Positions 1 through 4,724 of a stretch of 6,355 nt of DNA are shown piece after piece. This DNA comes from Nitrospira sp. (GTDB lineage: Bacteria > UBA9089 > CG2-30-40-21 > SBAY01), in assembly GCA_005239945.1 (NCBI GenBank), contig SBAY01000021.1, positions 1-6,355 on the forward strand. The letters run 5' to 3'. The notes beneath the pieces were generated by a model. It was not told the DNA's origin. It worked only from the letters and a program-made list of their open reading frames with translations, and ran no database searches. Position numbers and translations under genes: made by a program. Position 1 is the first letter of the stretch, and each line of letters begins with the position of its first letter.

Positions 1-142
1 AAAACTTCTTATCTCCTTTGGAGTTTAGGCTTTAGCCTTTTATACTGATAAAATTCTAAAGAATTAACTCCGAACTACCGTATCACCGCTATCTTGCCTG
101 TTTTTTTTCAATCCCTCTTCGGTAGTAATGAAAGAGCATTGG

Positions 143-202
143 GGGTAAACCTTGACATGTGGAAAGCAGATTTGGCTTGCATTCCACATTCAAGGTTTAC
201 CC
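143..202. repeat. Long inverted repeat (hairpin) downstream of the 132-aa gene
   Basis: The left arm at 143-163 (begins GGGTAAACCTTGA) and the right arm at 183-202 (ends TCAAGGTTTACCC) are complementary over about 20 bp with one bulged base. A 19-base loop contains a further AAGC/GCTT pairing. It lies 42 bases beyond the stop of the leftward gene and could slow or end its transcription. No T-run follows directly in that direction, so it is not a classical intrinsic terminator; it may be a mobile palindromic repeat. Confidence 0.7.
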
Positions 203-215
203 ATTGTCCCTCTTA

Positions 216-236
216 GCTGATGGCTGACGTCTGAAT
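216..236 (+). repeat. Three-unit heptamer array, GTCTGAT-like family
   Basis: Three consecutive 7-base units (GCTGATG, GCTGACG, then TCTGAAT) resemble the better preserved GTCTGAT-like arrays at 1749-1776, 1925-1945, 4523-4543 and 4671-4705. This copy is the most diverged and the only one without a clear opposing partner nearby. It ends 7 bases short of the stop codon of the leftward 132-aa gene. Confidence 0.55.
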
Positions 237-243
237 GCTTACC

Positions 244-642
244 TTACCCCTTTAACTCCATAATAACCTTCTCGACCTTGTTAATTCTTGCCTCAAGTCT
301 TAAATCAATCGCCGAGACTAATTGATTAAGCCAGGCAGGGGGTTCTTTTAATGCTTTTAATATAGTATCAATAGAAGTCCGCGTATCATCCGCGGCTATC
401 TTTAAATCACTACTTGCACCCATTATCATTGGGACAATCTCATCTTTAAGATTATCAGAGAACCCCCCGGCACCCTCCATAACTTTTAATGCCTCAGATA
501 GTCTCGTTGGTAACTCCTCCATTTCCTGTCGTATCTTTTTAAGTTGGATCAATTCCCACCAGAGAAATGTAATCAAAACCGCCCAGACCAATATCGTCGT
601 AAACATAAGAACAAGCAAAAGCACCTCTAAAAATTCTACCAT
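244..642 (-). CDS. Small membrane-anchored helical protein of unknown function
   Basis: A 132-residue protein that I do not recognise at family level. A single hydrophobic segment spans about residues 5-29. It is followed by a charged helix (about 30-55), a middle stretch rich in Asp, Ser and Thr (about 60-100), a PPAW turn (101-104) and a second amphipathic helix (about 108-131). This resembles DUF948-type proteins, which have one N-terminal membrane helix and a coiled-coil tail, but the match is by architecture only. The start is well supported: GAGGAGGT lies 6 bases upstream of the ATG. It is downstream of the M48 lipoprotein gene on the same strand across a 105-base repeat-filled gap, so the two may be co-transcribed and both act at the envelope. 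No convincing promoter of its own is visible. Confidence 0.8.
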   Translation of the reverse strand: MVEFLEVLLLVLMFTTILVWAVLITFLWWELIQLKKIRQEMEELPTRLSEALKVMEGAGGFSDNLKDEIVPMIMGASSDLKIAADDTRTSIDTILKALKEPPAWLNQLVSAIDLRLEARINKVEKVIMELKG

Positions 643-662
643 AGTTTTACCTCCTCTTGAAT

Positions 663-746
663 GGTAATCGGTAATCGGATAAATGGTAATCGGTAATTAG
701 GTTATCAGTAAATATCTGTTGGTTAGTTACCTGATTACCGATTACC
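663..746. repeat. GGTAATC heptamer arrays forming an inverted repeat
   Basis: On the plus strand GGTAATCGGTAATC occupies 663-676, and a second near-copy lies at 685-698, one base different. The reverse complement GATTACCGATTACC lies at 733-746, giving a perfect 14-bp stem. The units keep a 7-base period. The right arm ends one base before the stop codon of the M48 gene (748-750), and the left arm starts just beyond the ribosome binding site of the 132-aa gene, so the structure fills the gap between the two genes. In their mRNA it would be a hairpin, with possible effects on stability or relative expression. Confidence 0.8.
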
Positions 747-747
747 C

Positions 748-1551
748 CTAATATTTTCCTTCCAATGGTGTTATCATCCTTTTAAATTCTGCCTCATTAC
801 GGATTAAGCCTTGTTTTTCAATAACGGTAATTCGAGATTCCACCTTACTTATTCTATCCGAGGTATATGGATGGGTTCTCATAAGGAGCTCTAATTTACC
901 CGGTTCCCTTTTTTCCTTTTGTTTTAATTTCTCAAAGAATTCTAACATCCCTCTTGGGTCATATCCTGCCTGGGTGGTAAAATGAATGCCTAACTCATCT
1001 GCCTCAAACTCCGCCTCCCGACTATATCCTAAAAAAACAAGATTAGCCGCTATATTTGAAAGCTCGGCAATAGTCTTTTTCTCATCCTTTAAAAGAATGC
1101 TGGATAAGGCGCCATAGATTTGTGCCTTTTGAAGCTGTTTAACCGCATGTCTTGCGGCTACATGTCCTATTTCGTGGGCAAGCACGGCGGCTAATTGTGC
1201 CTCATTATCCATAGCGGCTAATGCCCCTCCATAAATATAGATAAATCCACCCGGCAGGGCAAAGGCATTAATCATCTCTGAATCTATTATCTTAAAATGA
1301 TACTCTATGTCTTTACGAAAACATACATCAGCTAATTTCTGACCAACCTTGTTGACATACGCCGTTAGAACAGGATTATTTAAAATCTTATTTTCCTTCT
1401 CTATTTGCTGTATTACTTCCTCGCCAATAGCTATCTCCTGAGGTGTGGTAATGAAAATACTTTCCTGTCGGTCTAACCCTGTTTGAACGGTAGCACAACC
1501 TGAAATTTGACATAAAATAACGCTAAAAAATAAAAGATACTTTTTGAGCAT
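748..1551 (-). CDS. M48-family zinc metalloprotease, outer-membrane-type lipoprotein
   Basis: A 267-residue periplasmic zinc endopeptidase of family M48, of the compact class that includes LoiP and YcaL. It lacks the TPR tail of BepA. Relatives act in quality control of outer-membrane proteins. The N-terminus is a lipoprotein signal peptide: MLKK, a hydrophobic stretch, then lipobox ISGC with the lipidated Cys at residue 19. The catalytic HEIGH motif is at 126-130, the conserved EFEAD segment (181-185) should supply the third zinc ligand, and a THP motif (His227) corresponds to the conserved C-terminal active-site loop. NAFALPGG (95-102) is also typical of the family. All key residues are present. 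The strong purine-rich ribosome site (AGGAGG, 7 bases from the ATG) supports the start. A promoter (1573-1601) sits immediately upstream, and the 132-aa gene follows. The exact substrate cannot be read from the sequence. Confidence 0.95.
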   Translation of the reverse strand: MLKKYLLFFSVILCQISGCATVQTGLDRQESIFITTPQEIAIGEEVIQQIEKENKILNNPVLTAYVNKVGQKLADVCFRKDIEYHFKIIDSEMINAFALPGGFIYIYGGALAAMDNEAQLAAVLAHEIGHVAARHAVKQLQKAQIYGALSSILLKDEKKTIAELSNIAANLVFLGYSREAEFEADELGIHFTTQAGYDPRGMLEFFEKLKQKEKREPGKLELLMRTHPYTSDRISKVESRITVIEKQGLIRNEAEFKRMITPLEGKY

Positions 1552-1572
1552 TTCCTCCCCTCCTCTTTTAGA

Positions 1573-1601
1573 AGTTTACCATAATTATCTTATTCTGTCA
1601 A
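1573..1601 (-). promoter_or_regulatory. Promoter of the M48 gene
   Basis: Reading leftward, TTGACA (1596-1601) is followed by a 17-base spacer and TAAACT (1573-1578). A TGG directly before the -10 gives an extended -10 element. Expected initiation near 1566 leaves a leader of about 15 bases, essentially only the ribosome binding site. Confidence 0.7.
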
Positions 1602-1634
1602 TGTTTTTTCGCAAAAATGTGGGCAAAATCCAGC

Positions 1635-1654
1635 ATGGCAATAAAAATTGCCAT
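1635..1654. repeat. Short perfect hairpin
   Basis: ATGGCAAT and ATTGCCAT pair perfectly around an AAAA loop. It lies about 35 bases upstream of the M48 -35 box, so it could be a regulator-binding palindrome, but its low complexity makes this weak. A second small palindrome (GAGGTAT/ATACCTC) lies at 1719-1736. Confidence 0.4.
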
Positions 1655-1741
1655 ATAGAAATAAAAGTTATCGATGCTAAAATCAGGCAAAAGGAGATAT
1701 AAAAATGGCAGGAAGAGAGAGGTATAATCATACCTCCTCAA

Positions 1742-1951
1742 CTTCAAGTCAGACATTAGACCATAGACATCAGACATTAGTTTTAGAGAAGAAAAATGTG
1801 CAGTAGTAATCATCAATGAAAGAAATAATTTTAAAATGCTAATGGCTAATTGGACATTGGACATTGAATTATTTTTGGTTTTTACAATCATTCATTTCCA
1901 CAAAAAAGCCGCAAGAGCCGAAAAGTCTGATGTCTAATGTCTGAATTGAAG
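1742..1951. repeat. 210-bp inverted-repeat element bounded by heptamer arrays (element A)
   Basis: The left end (1742-1756, starts CTTCAAGTCAGACAT) matches the reverse complement of the right end (1937-1951, ends ATGTCTGAATTGAAG) at 14 of 15 positions. Inside each end lies an array of 7-base GTCTGAT-like units: four units at 1749-1776 on the minus strand and three at 1925-1945 on the plus strand. The arms therefore differ by one whole heptamer. The interior is AT-rich and contains a second heptamer family (1838-1865). No transposase is encoded. It sits between the divergent M48 and bS20 promoters without overlapping either. It shares its architecture with the element at 4517-4711. Confidence 0.75.
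1838..1865 (-). repeat. Heptamer array, ATTGGAC-like family, inside element A
   Basis: Four consecutive 7-base units occupy 1838-1865: GCTAATG, then GCTAATT, then GGACATT twice. On the minus strand these read as AATGTCC twice followed by AATTAGC-like units. The sequence differs from the flanking GTCTGAT-like arrays but keeps the same 7-base period. Confidence 0.65.
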
Positions 1952-1967
1952 CCCCTCAAAAATTAGT

Positions 1968-1996
1968 TTGACATTTAAAAAATAATATGGTATATT
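1968..1996 (+). promoter_or_regulatory. Promoter of the bS20 gene set
   Basis: TTGACA (1968-1973) is a perfect -35 box, followed by a 17-base spacer and TATATT (1991-1996). A TGG directly before it provides an extended -10. Initiation is expected near 2003, giving a leader of roughly 80 bases that contains the hairpin at 2010-2046. This is the only strong promoter seen for bS20, the ZapB-like gene and zapA. Confidence 0.85.
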
Positions 1997-2009
1997 ATTA
2001 AAAACAGAT

Positions 2010-2046
2010 ACCAGGTTTTAAACCTGTACCAGGTTTAAAACCTGGT
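2010..2046 (+). promoter_or_regulatory. Perfect 17-bp hairpin in the bS20 mRNA leader
   Basis: ACCAGGTTTTAAACCTG (2010-2026) pairs perfectly with CAGGTTTAAAACCTGGT (2030-2046) around a 3-base TAC loop. Each arm is itself almost palindromic, so the DNA also reads as two near-identical copies in tandem. It begins about 7 bases after the expected transcription start and ends 16 bases before the AAAGGAGGG ribosome site. No U-run follows, so it is not an obvious terminator. It could be a 5' stabilising hairpin, a regulator or autoregulation site for bS20, or an inserted palindrome. No known riboswitch or r-protein leader is recognised. Confidence 0.7.
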
Positions 2047-2081
2047 TGTTAAGACTATTTTAAAGGAGGGCAGGTGAAAAA

Positions 2082-2354
2082 ATGCCAATACATAAATCAG
2101 TTCTGAAACGAGCAAGGCAGAGTGAGAAACGAAGATTACGAAATGTAAGTGTTAAATCCAGTGTAAAAACTTACAGCAAAAAAGTAATTGAAATGATTGA
2201 GAAAAAGGATATAGACGGGGCAAAGGAATCTTTAAAAACAGCTATTAAAGGATTAGATAAAGCCGTAACCAAAGGTGTTATTCACAAGAATTGCGCCGCC
2301 AGACGAAAATCAAAGCTTACGATTAAGGTTAATAGTTTGTTAGCTTCTTCATAA
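2082..2354 (+). CDS. rpsT: 30S ribosomal protein bS20
   Basis: A 90-residue protein, close to the usual family length. bS20 is a basic, fully helical protein that binds 16S rRNA early in assembly of the small ribosomal subunit. The hallmark motifs are present: QSEKRRLRN (13-21) near the N-terminus and KGVIHKNCAARRKSKL (64-79) near the C-terminus. Cys71 stands where Thr is more common. The AAAGGAGGG (2062-2070) ribosome site is 11 bases from the ATG. The gene has its own strong promoter and a hairpin-bearing leader. The ZapB-like gene follows after 117 bases with no terminator visible between them, so read-through into the two cell-division genes is plausible. Confidence 0.97.
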   Translation: MPIHKSVLKRARQSEKRRLRNVSVKSSVKTYSKKVIEMIEKKDIDGAKESLKTAIKGLDKAVTKGVIHKNCAARRKSKLTIKVNSLLASS

Positions 2355-2471
2355 GCCTCTTGTCAAGACGCAAAGTAGACAAAGGGAAGGATTCCTGTTG
2401 GGGGAATTCAATAAAATCAATGCTTATCTTTATCCAGGGGCATTCTTTAAGAAGAAGGAGGTGGAGTAAAA

Positions 2472-2699
2472 ATGACTATAGATTATTTAACTCGATTGGA
2501 AGAACGGGTGAATAAATTATTAGATGAGATAGAACGATTGACTAAAGAAAACCAGCAGTTGCAGGAGCAGGTGGCCAGCTTTCCTTATGATGATTTTGAA
2601 GCCGTTAAATCTGAAAATCAAACCTTAAAGGATGAACAAAGACAATTAAAGACGAAAATAAATAGTATCCTTGAGGCTACGGAGAAGGTATTAAGATAG
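2472..2699 (+). CDS. Small coiled-coil protein, ZapB-like cell-division factor
   Basis: A 75-residue, highly charged and almost wholly helical protein. Heptad-spaced hydrophobics form a first coil (about residues 5-35), a short break follows at SFPYDD (36-41), and a second coil runs to about residue 73. Length, composition and position directly before zapA match ZapB-like (DUF904-type) proteins. These bridge ZapA-decorated FtsZ filaments and help organise the Z-ring. Coiled coils are poor evidence of homology, so the name depends mainly on context and no symbol is assigned. AAGGAGGTGG lies about 10 bases upstream of the ATG and fixes the start. zapA follows after 70 bases, most of which is a heptamer hairpin. 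Confidence 0.75.
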   Translation: MTIDYLTRLEERVNKLLDEIERLTKENQQLQEQVASFPYDDFEAVKSENQTLKDEQRQLKTKINSILEATEKVLR

Positions 2700-2701
2700 T
2701 A

Positions 2702-2750
2702 ATTGGTGATTGGTAATCAGGTAATGTTAGGATACCGATTACCAATCACC
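2702..2750 (+). repeat. Heptamer-phased hairpin between the ZapB-like gene and zapA
   Basis: GGTGATTGGTAATC (2705-2718) and GATTACCAATCACC (2737-2750) form a perfect 14-bp stem. After a bulged A the stem continues with GGTA/TACC, leaving a 9-base loop. The segment divides into exactly seven 7-base units, and the GGTAATC and GATTACC cores match the structure at 663-746. It starts 2 bases after the stop of the ZapB-like gene and ends 6 bases before the AGGAG of zapA. There is no T-run, so it is not a standard terminator. It could still reduce zapA expression or protect one part of the mRNA. Confidence 0.85.
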
Positions 2751-2769
2751 TCTGAGAGGAGAGGCGTCT

Positions 2770-3051
2770 ATGAATCAACAACGGGTAGAAGTAGAAATCT
2801 TTGGGACTACCTACACCATTAAAAGTGATGAAAATCCTGAGTATACTATTGAGTTAGCTAAATTTGTAGATTCTAAAATGTGCGATATTACCAAACATAC
2901 CGATACTGTCTCTACAGGAAAGATAGCTATTTTAGCGTCTATTCATATCGCTGATGAATTATTTAAAATGAAAAAGACTCTGGATTATAAGGTTGAGCGA
3001 TTACTCCGTAAAATAGATACTAAATTAAAACCGTTGGAAGAGAAATTATAA
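2770..3051 (+). CDS. zapA: Cell division protein ZapA
   Basis: A 93-residue cytoplasmic protein that binds FtsZ and cross-links its filaments at the division site. The N-terminal globular domain shows the family pattern: VEVEIFGTTYTIKSDE (6-21), then a helix with AKFVDSKM (30-37) and the signature KIAILASIHIADELFK (51-66). A C-terminal coiled coil (about 67-92) drives dimer and tetramer formation. The length is normal. The ribosome site AGGAG (2757-2761) is 8 bases from the ATG. It is the last gene of the bS20/ZapB-like/ZapA set and converges with the DUF2723 gene, with only 42 bases between the stop codons. Its final codons lie inside a heptamer array. Confidence 0.93.
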   Translation: MNQQRVEVEIFGTTYTIKSDENPEYTIELAKFVDSKMCDITKHTDTVSTGKIAILASIHIADELFKMKKTLDYKVERLLRKIDTKLKPLEEKL

Positions 3052-3108
3052 ATTATGAATTAAGAGATGAGAAAAATAATTTCTCTTTAATTTTTAATTC
3101 CTCATCTC
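3043..3108. repeat. Opposed AATTATG-like heptamer arrays overlapping two gene ends
   Basis: Four 7-base units at 3043-3070 (AAATTAT twice, then GAATTAA and GAGATGA) face four related units on the minus strand at 3081-3108 (GAGATGA, GGAATTA and derivatives). The left array includes the zapA stop codon (3049-3051). The right array includes the stop (3094-3096) and the last four sense codons of the DUF2723 gene. The repeat thus supplies coding sequence as well as spacer. Confidence 0.65.
3069..3095 (+). terminator. Possible AT-rich terminator of zapA
   Basis: GAGAAA (3069-3074) pairs with TTTCTC (3080-3085) around a 5-base AATAA loop, and the T-rich run TTTAATTTTT follows. The stem is short and has little GC, so any termination would be weak. 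The placement between convergent genes fits. Confidence 0.4.
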
Positions 3109-4464
3109 CATTGGACAGATATTGAACACCTCTTCTCTTTGAATTTTAAAATAGTCTTGTTTAGGACGAATAAGATAGACACGACGAGAAAAAGTGCTTT
3201 TAATTGTTTTAATATTTTTCTTTGAGGAACTCAAAACCTGTACATCTTCTCTTAGATGAGTAACATACTGGCAATACCAAAAACAACCTGCATAACTCCA
3301 ATTAGAGACGATTAAAGAGTTAGGGGAAACCTGCTTTAATGCTTGAGAGCAAAAATCTAAGGGGAAAAAATACTTACTCTTGTCAAAATCATAGCCAAAC
3401 CAACTATAAGTCAATTGATAAGAAAGAAACAGGCTGAGGGAAATAATTATAACCACTATTTTGTTATAGAAAATTTTAATCAAAAATGAAATTCCAAGAC
3501 CTATAAATAAGGCAAAAAATAGGTATGTGGGCAGATATAAACTCCAGATGTCAGGAATATCATAATTTATACAGAAGAAAACTAACGCCCCCCACATCAA
3601 AGAAAGAAGAAGACTAAAATCTCTATGAATACCAAACGACTTTATTAGGCCAATAATTCCTATCCCAAAGCCAAAAACAGGAAATTGAGTAATGAGCAAG
3701 AGGAAATAATTCCCCAGGTGTTTAATTACCTCAAAAAAAGATGATGAAAAAAGTAAATTTTTGAAGTGGGAGCCGGTGACATAGCGGAAAAAATGATTTA
3801 AGGTCGTAATTTTACTCCAATTAACCACGGTAATGTCTTGAGATGAGCGTAGGGGAAGATAAAGATAAATACTTAATCCGATTAAAAAACAGAGACTGAA
3901 TTTACCAATTTGGAAGAGACTGACGCCTTCTTTGATAAAAAAATAGAGGAAAACAGGCAGGAAAAGAACGATTGTCAGATGGTTCCCCAGGCTTAAACCA
4001 TAGACAAAGAAGAAAAGGAAAGGCAAATAGGTATTTCTGCTTTGCCTCCAGATTAAAAAGATGAAGATTAATAGACCGACAAGAGCGGTATTCAGTGTAT
4101 AAACCTCTGCCTTATTGGAAAGTGTCCAGAATGTCTGCGAAAAGGCAAGGCAAAAGCAGCCAATGAGTGCTGGAAATCGTTGTTGAGTAATAAAAAAAAT
4201 AATGCAAAAAGCTAAGGTGCAACTAAGTGCTCCGAAAACAGCTGAGGTTAAATTTAACCTGAAGGCTACCTCTCCAAAAGGTAAAAAGGTAAAGAGCTTG
4301 CCAAGTAAAAGATAGAGAGGTTCGCCAGGAGCATGAGCAATACTTAATAAATAGGCACAACAGGTCAATTCTCCACTATCATCTAAGCCAACACCAGGGG
4401 GTAGTGTGTGCAGATAGATTCCAAAGATAAAAAGAAAGATAAATAACGCTAACCATTTATTCAT
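3094..4464 (-). CDS. DUF2723-family multi-spanning membrane protein, glycosyltransferase-like
   Basis: A 456-residue integral membrane protein with about ten hydrophobic helices and a C-terminal soluble tail (about 360-456). It has the DUF2723 pattern, a family related to protein O-mannosyltransferases (GT-C fold) that probably transfers sugars from lipid carriers outside the membrane. Visible motifs are LDDSGEL (27-33) with the likely catalytic acidic residues in the first outer loop, AHAPGEPLYLLLG (43-55), AEVYTLN (119-125), GLSLGNHLT (156-164), LPLRS (203-207) and YDIPDIWSLYLP (301-312). PGEP replaces the commoner PGYP. The ATG at 4462-4464 is chosen over a TTG at 4498-4500, because that TTG is part of the -35 box of a consensus promoter and could not be transcribed from it. 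No Shine-Dalgarno precedes the ATG, so translation is probably leaderless. Substrate and acceptor are unknown. Confidence 0.88.
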   Translation of the reverse strand: MNKWLALFIFLFIFGIYLHTLPPGVGLDDSGELTCCAYLLSIAHAPGEPLYLLLGKLFTFLPFGEVAFRLNLTSAVFGALSCTLAFCIIFFITQQRFPALIGCFCLAFSQTFWTLSNKAEVYTLNTALVGLLIFIFLIWRQSRNTYLPFLFFFVYGLSLGNHLTIVLFLPVFLYFFIKEGVSLFQIGKFSLCFLIGLSIYLYLPLRSSQDITVVNWSKITTLNHFFRYVTGSHFKNLLFSSSFFEVIKHLGNYFLLLITQFPVFGFGIGIIGLIKSFGIHRDFSLLLSLMWGALVFFCINYDIPDIWSLYLPTYLFFALFIGLGISFLIKIFYNKIVVIIISLSLFLSYQLTYSWFGYDFDKSKYFFPLDFCSQALKQVSPNSLIVSNWSYAGCFWYCQYVTHLREDVQVLSSSKKNIKTIKSTFSRRVYLIRPKQDYFKIQREEVFNICPMEMRN

Positions 4465-4471
4465 TGCCAAT

Positions 4472-4500
4472 ATTATATCTTTTTTATCAATGGATGTCAA
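4472..4500 (-). promoter_or_regulatory. Perfect consensus promoter giving a leaderless mRNA
   Basis: Reading leftward, TTGACA (4495-4500), a 17-base spacer and TATAAT (4472-4477) match the sigma-70 consensus at all 12 positions with optimal spacing. Only 7 bases separate the -10 from the ATG at 4462-4464, so transcription should begin at or within a base or two of the start codon. Confidence 0.88.
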
Positions 4501-4516
4501 TAATTAAAAAAAGTTA

Positions 4517-4711
4517 CTGTGATTCAGACAGTAGACATCAGACTAAAGAGGGGAGAATTTGTAGAAAAATAAAGAGGTAAAAAACAAATCTATAGTTTTG
4601 TAGGAAGAACTTGGATAAAGGATGAGGAAAGATTAAGAACACTCCAAAAGCTGATTTTTTACCTCGAAAAGTCTGATGTCTAAAGTCTGAAGTCTAGTGT
4701 CTGAATCGCAG
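4517..4711. repeat. 195-bp inverted-repeat element bounded by heptamer arrays (element B)
   Basis: The left end (4517-4529, CTGTGATTCAGAC) matches the reverse complement of the right end (4699-4711, GTCTGAATCGCAG) at 12 of 13 positions. Three GTCTGAT-like units face left at 4523-4543 and five face right at 4671-4705, so the arms differ by two whole heptamers. A second nested pair, GAGGTAAAAAA (4574-4584) and TTTTTTACCTC (4655-4665), is perfect over 11 bp. The right end directly abuts the AAGGAG ribosome site of maf (4712-4717). The element fills nearly all of the DUF2723-maf gap and encodes nothing convincing. No clear maf promoter is visible, so one may lie inside it. Confidence 0.8.
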
Positions 4712-4724
4712 AAGGAGTTAGACC

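Larger units (their letters stand above)
1..243. other. Non-coding left edge with repeats, no gene seen
   Basis: No reading frame of convincing length or composition is present on either strand. The stretch holds a short TTTAGGC/TTTAGCC heptamer pair (about 25-38), a run of eight T (about 101-108), a long hairpin (143-202) and a three-unit heptamer array (216-236). On the minus strand AAAGGAG (13-19) could be a ribosome binding site for a leftward gene starting just outside the window, but it sits in a small CTCC/GGAG hairpin and no start codon is visible, so this is only a possibility. Confidence 0.5.

Noticed and set aside
13..19. Ribosome binding site of a leftward gene outside the window
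   Set aside because: AAAGGAG is good, but no start codon falls inside the window and the site is part of a small hairpin; it cannot be decided here.
663..746. CRISPR-like array
   Set aside because: Units are 7 bases with no spacers and the opposing orientation makes hairpins; there are no cas genes.
1598..1891. 97-codon leftward open frame with hydrophobic stretches
   Set aside because: Its middle is a translation of the element A heptamer arm, its upstream part lies in the same repeat, it has no ribosome site, and its stop codon falls inside the M48 -35 box. Hydrophobicity here follows from AT-rich sequence.
2705..2750. Intrinsic terminator between the ZapB-like gene and zapA
   Set aside because: Strong stem but no T-run follows, and the zapA ribosome site lies just beyond it.
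4465..4500. TTG start of the DUF2723 frame at 4498-4500
   Set aside because: The TTG belongs to the TTGACA -35 box of the consensus promoter, so it would lie upstream of the transcript start.
4591..4617. Promoter for maf inside element B
   Set aside because: TATAGT (4591-4596) has no acceptable -35 at 16-18 bases, and TTGGAT (4611-4616) leads only to a poor TAAGAA, so neither was called.
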